DNA of 64,000 bases, taken from positions 18,072,744 through 18,136,743 of the forward strand of contig OX419759.1 in assembly GCA_948567375.1 (NCBI GenBank), read 5' to 3'. Within the stretch, counting starts at the first letter, position 1; every line of letters starts with the position of its first letter. The notes under the pieces are model-generated. The model was not told the origin of the DNA and searched no databases. It saw nothing but the letters and a program-made list of their open reading frames with translations. Source of the stretch: Lunularia cruciata (Eukaryota > Streptophyta > Marchantiopsida > Lunulariales > Lunulariaceae). Position numbers and translations under genes: made by a program. Shown here one piece after another: positions 57,496 through 64,000 of this stretch.

Positions 57496-60400
57496 GGAAT
57501 CTGCACCAAAACTATGGGCCAAATTAGAGAATCTTTATATGACCAAGTCTTTGACAAACAGACTGTTTCTTAAACAGAAGTTGTATATGTTGAGGATGAA
57601 GGAAGGCCAGAGTATTATGGAGCACCTTAATGCTTTCAACAAAATCATTTGTGAGTTGATGAGCATAGAGGTTAAGTTAGAAGAGGAGGATAAGGCATTG
57701 TTGTTATTGACTTCACTTTCTCCATCATTTGAGCATCTGGTCACAACTCTTCTATATGGGAAGGATGATATAAACTGTGAGGAGGTCATTTCAGCATTAT
57801 TGTCCAATGAGATGCAAAAAAGACCCAACCAAGAGAAGACAAATTCAAAGGCTCTATTTATCAGAGGAAGGGCAAGAGAGAGAGATCAGATCAGAAGTAA
57901 ATCAAGATCTAAGTCTAGAACTAGAGATTTCAAAGGCAAGTGCTGGATTTGTGGGAAGGTTGGACACTTCAAGAAGGATTGTAACAACAAGAGGCTTGAG
58001 TCCAACAAGGATAAAGGTCAACTTTCAGATCAAGCAAGCATTGCTAAGTCATCTGGAATTGTGGATGATGTTCTATGTGTTACCCAAGACAAAGATCAAT
58101 TTGAGGAGTCATGGATATTGGACTCAGGTTGCTCTTACCATATGTGTCCAAATAAGGAGTGGTTTCATGAGTACAAATCATTCAATGGAGGATCTGTAAT
58201 AATGGGGAACAACATGGCTTGTAAAGCTATTGGCATTGGTACAATACGCATTAAGATGTTTGATGGTATTGTGAGGACTCTTTTTGATGTGAGGCATGTT
58301 CCTGAGTTAAGGAAGAATTTGATATCACTAGGCACTTTGGACTCAAATGGTTGGAGGTGGGGAGCAAAAAATGGAACACTCAAGGTATCAAAAGGAGCAT
58401 TGGTTGTAATGAAGGGCAAGAAGATAGGAAACCTTTATGAGCTTGTTGGAGAGACCATCACTCGAGGAGTGGCAAGTACTATTTCTGAAAATGAAGATCC
58501 CAAAGATCTTACTCAGTTATGGCACCTCTGTTTGGGTCATATGTGTGAAAGGGGTCTAAGTGAATTGTCCAAGCAACAACTTTTGAAGGGCCTTAAAAGT
58601 TGTAAGTTAAAATTCTGTGAGCATTGTGTAATAGGAAAGCAACAAAGGGTAAGCTTTTCCACAGGAGTTCATTGCACAAAGGGAATTTTAGACTATGTGC
58701 ATTCTGATGTTTGGGGCCCTGCACCTGTAGCTTCAAAATCTGGGGCATTATATTTTGTGTCTTTGGTTGATGATTACTCTAGGAGAGTATGGGTCTACAC
58801 CATGAAGCAAAAATCAGAGGTCTTCTCTATCTTTAAACAATGGAAGGTGATGATGGAGAAACAAACTGGAAGGAAATTGAAGTGTTTGAGGTCTGATAAT
58901 GGTGGAGAATACAAATCTGGAGAGTTTGATAGATATTGTAAGAGTGAAGGGATAATCCATCACTTTACCATACCAGGTACTCCTCAACAAAATGGTGTGG
59001 CAGAGTGGATAAATTATACACTCTTGGAGAAAGCAAGAAGTATGTTAAGCAATGCTGGATTGGAGAAGAGTTTTTGGGCAGAAGCTATAAATACGGCTTG
59101 TCATTTGGTAAACCTTTCTCCCTCTACTGCTATTGAGTGTAAGACACCTATGGAAAAATGGACAGGTAGGCATGTTGATTTCTCTTCACTTAGAGTATTT
59201 GGATGCATAGCTTATGTTCATATTCAACAAGAACAAAGGACAAAGTTAGACCCCAAATCTAGAAAATGTATATTCTTGGGATATGAGAAGGATACAAAGG
59301 GATATAGATCATGGGATCCAGAAAGGTGTTGTCTTGTTGTGAGTAGGGATGTAGTTTTTGATGAGACTAGTACAATAAATACTATTACTATAGCAAAAGA
59401 AAAGAAAAAACAAATTCAGTCAGATTTTATTAAGATAGATACTGATACTGGAAATGAAGACATTTCACCTCTTGTAGATCTACCAAGTGAACCATTAGAA
59501 GAGCAAAGCCCAAAAGTGATTCATGAACCTAGGTATCCAAATAGGGATAGAAGGCCTCCAAAGAGATTTGATGATTCTTTTGTAGCTTATGCTCTTCTTA
59601 CGGAGAATGGTGAGCCTTCTTCATATGAAGAAGCAATGCAAGATCAAGAATGTCAAAAATGGCATTGTGCAATGGAAGAGGAGATGAAGTCTTTGGCCAA
59701 GAACCAAACTTGGAGACTTGAAAAATTGCCTATGGGAAAGAAGACAATTGGTTGCAGATGGATATTTCGGAAAAAGGAAGGACTTCCAAAATCAGGTGGA
59801 GATAGATACAAAGCAAGGCTTGTAGCAAAGGGTTACAGCCAAAAAGAAGGTATTGACTTCAATGAGATTTTTTCACCAGTGGTAAAAATCTCTTCAATTC
59901 GTGCACTATTGGCAACAGTTGCATTGCATAACTTGGAGTTGGAGAAACTAGATGTTACAATTGCTTTTTTACATGGAGAATTGGAGGAGGAGATTTACAT
60001 GCATCAACCTGAAGGTTTTGTGGTACCAAGGAACCAAAACTTGGTTTGCAGGTTACAAAAGTCTTTATATGGACTAAAGCAAAGTCCAAGACTTTGGTAC
60101 ATGAAATTTGATACTTTCATGTTGAAGCAAGGATATAACAGAAGTGAATCAGATTGTTGTGTGTACCTCAAGAAGCTACATGGACCTAGAGTATTTGATT
60201 TAATCATCTTGGTACTATATGTGGATGATATGCTAATTGCTGCAAAGGATATGGTTGAGGTGGAGAAATTGAAAGCACAACTTGGTAAGGAGTTTGATAT
60301 GAAGGACTTGGGTTCTTCAAAGAAGGTACTTGGGATTGAAATCCATCGGGACAGGAGCAAGGGAAAGTTATGGATATCTCAAAGGAGATATTTGGAAAAA

Positions 60401-61099
60401 TTACTTGCTTGGTTTGGCATGGAGAAAGCAAAACCAGTGAACACTCCAATGGCAAGTCATTTCAGGATATCATTGGAGCAATGTCCATCAAATGAAGAGG
60501 AGAGAAAAGTAATGTCCAACATTCCTTATGCTAGTGTTGTTGGGAGTTTAATGTATGCTATGGTCTGCACTAGACCAGACATCTCATATGCTGTGAGCAT
60601 GGTGAGTAGATACATGGCAAATCCGGGGAAACAACATTGGGAAGTTGTGAAGTGGATACTTTGTTACTTGAAAAGGACTATAAATATTGGCATTAACTTT
60701 GATGTGGAGAAGGAACAAGAAGGAGGAATTACAGGGTACGTAGATTCTGATTTTGCCAGAGACTTGGATAAGAGAAGGTCTACAACAGGATTTGCTTTTA
60801 CACTTGTTGGTGGTGCAGTAAGTTGGAAGTCTACTCTCCAATCTACTGTTGCTCTTTCTACTACAGAGGCAGAATATATGGCAACAACTAAGGCTGCCAA
60901 AGAGGCAATATGGCTACAAAGATTAGCCAAGGATATAGGACTCCCTAATGTGAAGTCCACACTCTTTTGTGATAGCCAAAGCGCTATTCACTTGGCAAAG
61001 AATCAAGTATATCATTCAAGGACAAAGCATATTGATGTGAGACATCATTTTATCAGGGAAGCTGTGAAATCAATTTGCAAAAGATTGGCACAGAGGTAA
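57461..61099 (+). CDS. Copia E Gag-Pol polyprotein (1212-codon frame)
   Basis: Domains in order: UBN2 gag (residues about 10-140); zinc knuckle CWICGKVGHFKKDC (about 161); protease WILDSGCSYHMCP (about 217); GAG-pre-integrase (LWHLCLGHM); integrase with HSDVWGP, LRSDNGGEY and PGTPQQNGVAE; RT with CRWIFRKKEG, DVTIAFLHGELEEEIYM and YVDDML (about 60218-60232); RNase H with YVDSDFARDLDKRRSTTGF and [11 protein letters not shown]. The tail KHIDVRHHFIREAV is followed by a frameshift near 61072-61080. The usual end (VNAADMLTKHVP) is in another frame at about 61105-61150. The start at 57461 is formal only; translation would begin at 57247. All catalytic motifs look intact. Confidence 0.93.
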   Translation: MLMKCYTMFMNEESAPKLWAKLENLYMTKSLTNRLFLKQKLYMLRMKEGQSIMEHLNAFNKIICELMSIEVKLEEEDKALLLLTSLSPSFEHLVTTLLYGKDDINCEEVISALLSNEMQKRPNQEKTNSKALFIRGRARERDQIRSKSRSKSRTRDFKGKCWICGKVGHFKKDCNNKRLESNKDKGQLSDQASIAKSSGIVDDVLCVTQDKDQFEESWILDSGCSYHMCPNKEWFHEYKSFNGGSVIMGNNMACKAIGIGTIRIKMFDGIVRTLFDVRHVPELRKNLISLGTLDSNGWRWGAKNGTLKVSKGALVVMKGKKIGNLYELVGETITRGVASTISENEDPKDLTQLWHLCLGHMCERGLSELSKQQLLKGLKSCKLKFCEHCVIGKQQRVSFSTGVHCTKGILDYVHSDVWGPAPVASKSGALYFVSLVDDYSRRVWVYTMKQKSEVFSIFKQWKVMMEKQTGRKLKCLRSDNGGEYKSGEFDRYCKSEGIIHHFTIPGTPQQNGVAEWINYTLLEKARSMLSNAGLEKSFWAEAINTACHLVNLSPSTAIECKTPMEKWTGRHVDFSSLRVFGCIAYVHIQQEQRTKLDPKSRKCIFLGYEKDTKGYRSWDPERCCLVVSRDVVFDETSTINTITIAKEKKKQIQSDFIKIDTDTGNEDISPLVDLPSEPLEEQSPKVIHEPRYPNRDRRPPKRFDDSFVAYALLTENGEPSSYEEAMQDQECQKWHCAMEEEMKSLAKNQTWRLEKLPMGKKTIGCRWIFRKKEGLPKSGGDRYKARLVAKGYSQKEGIDFNEIFSPVVKISSIRALLATVALHNLELEKLDVTIAFLHGELEEEIYMHQPEGFVVPRNQNLVCRLQKSLYGLKQSPRLWYMKFDTFMLKQGYNRSESDCCVYLKKLHGPRVFDLIILVLYVDDMLIAAKDMVEVEKLKAQLGKEFDMKDLGSSKKVLGIEIHRDRSKGKLWISQRRYLEKLLAWFGMEKAKPVNTPMASHFRISLEQCPSNEEERKVMSNIPYASVVGSLMYAMVCTRPDISYAVSMVSRYMANPGKQHWEVVKWILCYLKRTINIGINFDVEKEQEGGITGYVDSDFARDLDKRRSTTGFAFTLVGGAVSWKSTLQSTVALSTTEAEYMATTKAAKEAIWLQRLAKDIGLPNVKSTLFCDSQSAIHLAKNQVYHSRTKHIDVRHHFIREAVKSICKRLAQR

Positions 61100-61220
61100 A
61101 CGCAGCTGATATGTTGACTAAACATGTTCCTGTTGAGAAATTCAAGTTATGCATGAACTTGCTTAACGTTCAATGTTGCTCTTTGGGATGATAAGGTGGA
61201 TACAAGCAAAAGGTGGAGTT

Positions 61221-61623
61221 TGTTAGGCTTGCTATAAGTGACTTGCCTGATCAAGAGCAAGAGCAAGAGCAAAACTTGACTGATGGAAACTCCTTAAAGT
61301 ATCATGCGGATATATATTCAGTCACTTCTAAGGTTAAGTATTAAAGTGACTAGATATCTTGAGTGGTCAATACTCATGAAGTCACGCAGGTCTATATTCA
61401 GGAGTTTAGATAGTGACAGAGTGACTATCCCTGTGTTTGTATATATATACATATGTGCAATGGAAATAAAGGGTCGTAGGCTGGTGTGAGCCTGTTTCAG
61501 ACGTGGAGGTAGCTTCCGGGATAGGGAGTGAACCACGTTATTTCCTGTTAGTCCTCTGATTATGTTTAATGGGTCTTATGATGTGCTATTGCGAGAGGTC
61601 CCTTGGGACTGTATTTTCTAACA
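61221..61623 (+). repeat. E 3' LTR
   Basis: 403 bp from TGTTAGG to CTAACA, preceded by the polypurine tract. It is followed by the CATAC duplication and the resumed B2 integrase codons. Confidence 0.93.
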
Positions 61624-61628
61624 CATAC

Positions 61629-62373
61629 TAATTGGGATGAATGTCTTGCCGTTGCCGAATTTGCCTACAACAATTCCAAACAGGCAAGCACCAGATTCTC
61701 TCCTTTCTTTCTCAATTTTGGCCAAGATCCACTTGTTCCAGATTCTCTTCTTGCTCCCCTTCCATCTTAGGTTCCTCATATTTCCACATTCTTGACCACT
61801 ATATCCTAATATCTCCAACAAGCCAAGTCTCACCTCCTTGTTGCTCAGAATTGCCAAAAACAATATGCAGACCACCATCGTCGAGATCTCACCTTTGAAG
61901 TCGGTGATAAAGTCATGCTATCCTCTAGTAACCTCCCTCTCCCACTTGATACCCAAGTTCGTAATAAACTTACCCCTAATTGGATAGGACCCTTTGATAT
62001 CACCCAAATTGTCTCTCCTGTTGCTTATCATCTTGCCTTGCCTTGTCACATGCATATCCATCCTATCTTTCATGTTTCCAAGTTGAAACCCTTTGTTCCT
62101 AATCCCTCTTCCTTTTCCTCTCGAGTCCAACCTCCCCCACTTCCTATCCCTATCAATGATCATGCGGAGTACGAAGTTGATCGTATCCTTGCGCGTCGCC
62201 ACATTCAACGAGGCCGTCGCCAACATACGGAGTACAAGGTCCTTTGGAAAGGGTATCCCCTTCATGATGCTACCTAGGAACCTCTTTCTCACCTCCACAA
62301 TGCACAGACGGCCATCCAGGAATTCAAAGCTTCACTGGCGACGAGGACATCACCAACTAGCGGCGGGGGAATA
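61629..62373 (+). pseudogene. B2 integrase C-terminus and chromodomain
   Basis: Integrase resumes with AEFAYNNSKQAS and NPFF-like SPFFLNFGQDP. TAG codons at about 61768 and 61807 interrupt it. Next comes LTPNWIGPFDITQIV and HMHIHPIFHVSKLKPF. The chromodomain at about 62164-62300 has AEYEVDRILARR and EYKVLWKGYPLHDAT, then a TAG where Trp is expected (62275-62277). The chromodomain places B among chromoviruses. Confidence 0.88.
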
Positions 62374-62761
62374 TGTAACAATATGGAGTTTAGCGACAAA
62401 GTCAGTCAGGCTCACGAAGTAGCACATAAGACAAATTAACCTAGAATATTCCGAAAGTATCTAGGAAGCTTCCTGGTTAGCTTAGCTTACACCTTAAGTA
62501 AGTAGCTTCTAGAAAGCAACTTCTAGAAGCTTCCAACTAGCTTAGCTTGCACGCCAAGTAGACGGCTTCCTAGTTAACTTGGCTTGCACTCTAAGAAAGC
62601 AGCTTGAGGAAGCTTCTTGAGAAGCTTCTCAAGGGCCTTGTATGCTACCTATAAATACCAAAGCCAAAGCTCATGCTAGGCATTCGGAGTTTTCCCTCAT
62701 TCAAGTGTCCCAATGTGAGTTTCCATTCTCCTATTTCTCTCCTCGGTTTCGGTCTTTTACA
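62374..62761 (+). repeat. B2 3' LTR
   Basis: 388 bp from TGTAACA to TTTTACA, matching 52314-52699 with about ten differences by eye. It holds the same GAAGCTTC array and TATAAATA (62650-62657). It is followed by the ATATG duplication. Confidence 0.9.
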
Positions 62762-62785
62762 ATATGGCTAGCTCTTGGTATTACA

Positions 62786-63429
62786 CAAACTCTCGTTTGA
62801 AATTATTGAGAGTCTCTACTAGACTCATGTCGGTTATTGCGACTTGTAGATCCAGAAATGCATCCACATACTCTTGTACACTATTCTTTTGTTTCAATCT
62901 CCATAGTCGCATCCGGGCCATCTGCACGGAATCCACCAATTGGAAATTCTTCAACAATCCTTCTTGCATTGCCATCCATGTGACCTCTCTTCTCTCTACC
63001 AACATGGATTGTTCCCAAGCATCATACCATGTGAGGGCTTTATTGGTCAAGTAGCCACATGCAAACATGCTTGCAGCATGCTTGGTGATCTTTGTTGAGA
63101 ACAATCTGAAATATCAATTCATTTGTGAAATCTAGTTCTCCACTACTCACATCATACATTGCCCCTTGTAAGGCTTGATGTTGCATGTCTTCTTCATCCG
63201 GAGTAGCAATGTGGCTTCATCGTTAACCGGGTTCGTAGGCACGAGTGCCTCTCCAAGTCCTTCAATTGAAGGTACTGAGTTTTGAGATGGCTCTTCTTCT
63301 TGCATTGCTTGATCATTCCTTAGGTTCTGCACTTGACCTTGTAATGCCTCCATAGTCATCTTAATCTCTCAAAAATTTGTTCAACATCCCCTACATTCCT
63401 TACACCAACTCTTGCAACTGCAGATCCAT
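62786..63429 (-). pseudogene. A4 gag N-terminal part
   Basis: Minus-strand start at 63429 (MDLQLQELV) with early TAA and TGA codons. Then MTMEALQGQVQNLRN (coiled N-terminus, 63359), MKKTCNIKPYKGQC, and FSTKITKHAASMFACGY through QALTWYDAWEQSML-like residues (63104-62786). It ends at S and continues at 51613. It is homologous to A1 gag at 14050-14652. Confidence 0.82.
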
Positions 63430-64000
63430 GGTTCTTGCAACCCTCAATTGTTATTTTCTACTTCAATAAAGAGTTAATATGATCACTCTAGAGGGTGCAC
63501 AAACTATCAAAACAACCATTGGGACCTCCAAAGCTACCACTTGTTGATAATATTCTTCACCAAAATTCCTGATCACAAAATCTCTAAACATCACTTTTGG
63601 TCTCACTACATAACAAATTTCTACTTGGATGTTAAAAGGGAAAGGACTTGGGACATTCAAATCCATCACAAAAAACTGTAAATTATCAAATCCCACTCTC
63701 TATCATAAATCACTATAGGCAGAATCATTGGGTTTGGCAAATTCATCATTATATCCATGAACTCTGCTCCAAAGTGAAAAACCAAATACACTCTCACTTG
63801 CTCACGCTGAATGTACATAATCTTGATGTGGAATGGATTCAAGAATAAAAAGAGAGGTGTTGGATTTTTTCCTCCTAGAGCCTCCATTCTATCCTCCCTC
63901 TAGCACTCCTAATCTACCAATTACACCAAGATGTCTCTCCTCAAAATTACTCGGTCTTAGTAGCCCATGTTCTTCCAAGAAGGGTGATCTGCTCTTTTGG
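63430..64000 (-). other. A4 leader (5' UTR), running off the window
   Basis: Non-coding leader matching A1 14653-15240. By comparison with A1, the PBS and the 5' LTR should begin about 20 bases beyond position 64000. No ORF is supported. Confidence 0.75.

Larger units (their letters stand above)
56755..61623 (+). mobile_element. Copia E LTR retrotransposon, youngest insertion, nearly intact
   Basis: Complete Ty1/copia element: LTRs 56755-57156 and 61221-61623, PBS TGGTATCAGAGC at 57159-57170, polypurine tract AAAGGTGGAGTT at 61209-61220. The exact target duplication CATAC is at 56750-56754 and 61624-61628. By eye the LTRs differ at about eight substitutions plus two small indels, so insertion is relatively recent. 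One 1212-codon frame covers most of Gag-Pol, but a frameshift in gag and one near the RNase H end are present. Confidence 0.95.
52314..62761 (+). mobile_element. Gypsy B2 chromovirus, full span, inserted in S and split by copia E
   Basis: Complete plus-strand element: 5' LTR 52314-52699, PBS TGGTATCAGAGC 52701-52712, gag, protease, RT, RNase H, integrase, chromodomain, 3' LTR 62374-62761. The LTRs begin TGTAACA and end TTTTACA. The exact target duplication ATATG is at 52309-52313 and 62762-62766. Its integrase is split by copia E between 56754 and 61624. The frame is broken by several TAG and TGA codons, so it is not autonomous. Confidence 0.93.
51614..62785 (-). repeat. S: solo A-type LTR inserted in A4 gag, later split by B2
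   Basis: The LTR runs TGTAATAC (51614) to 52313 and resumes at 62767-62785 ending GTATTACA, about 719 bp in total. It carries no internal sequence, so it is a solo LTR. The exact 5-bp duplication CAAAC flanks it (51609-51613 and 62786-62790), and A4 gag resumes after it. The interrupted part ATATGGCTAGC can be read intact in the A1 LTR at 2103-2113. Confidence 0.92.

Noticed and set aside
52314-62761. Nuclear C-to-U or U-to-C RNA editing as the explanation for TGA and TAG codons in B elements
   Set aside because: Such editing in bryophytes is known for organelle transcripts, not for nuclear retrotransposons. Methylation-driven C-to-T decay explains the pattern more simply.

Overview
This window looks like nuclear DNA of a land plant. 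It holds three intron-rich nuclear genes in a central island of about 21 kb (22126-43358). Dense, nested LTR retrotransposons lie on both sides (1-21420 and 46981-64000), with a truncated LINE at 44500-46980. One gene encodes a plastid-targeted CysW-type sulfate ABC-transporter permease. From general knowledge, this transporter is kept in green algae and bryophytes but not in seed plants, so I suggest a bryophyte-grade plant (liverwort, hornwort or moss). That assignment is an inference. I saw no bacterial operons, CRISPR arrays, rRNA or tRNA genes.

The labels below are local to this window. A, B and C are Ty3/gypsy families; D and E are Ty1/copia elements; S is a solo A-type LTR. Left block: an old plus-strand A-type element (A0, 17615-21420) was hit by B1 (plus, 1-17614, 5' end outside the window). 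B1 was hit by A1 (minus, 1386-15991), and A1 by C (minus, 2851-10850). The 5' LTR junction of C carries an odd 72-bp-arm palindrome built from A1 sequence. Right block: a truncated minus-strand LINE was hit by A4 (minus, 46981 to beyond the window end). A4's gag was hit by S (51614-62785), S by B2 (plus, 52314-62761), and B2's integrase by E (plus, 56755-61623). S, B2 and E each have an exact 5-bp target-site duplication, so the order of insertion can be read directly.

Gene island: a PITH-domain protein (plus, 8 exons, 175 aa) is followed by the CysW permease (minus, 12 exons, 400 aa). Across a 1.5-kb divergent intergenic region comes an ADCK1/UbiB-like ABC1 atypical kinase (plus, 16 exons, 566 aa). 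Intron 7 of the kinase gene holds the antisense copia element D (34545-39823, TSD TTCTT). The flanking exons still join in frame. I joined all exons by hand using splice sites, reading-frame phase and remembered family similarity. No transcript data were available.

The transposons are mostly decayed. E is the best preserved, with one 1212-codon frame and two frameshifts. Points worth a second look are the nuclear CysW gene, the putative half-tRNA primer site of D, the palindrome at the C junction, heat-shock-element-like arrays in the B LTRs, premature TGA codons shared by two B copies, and an extra zinc-motif ORF upstream of the C gag.
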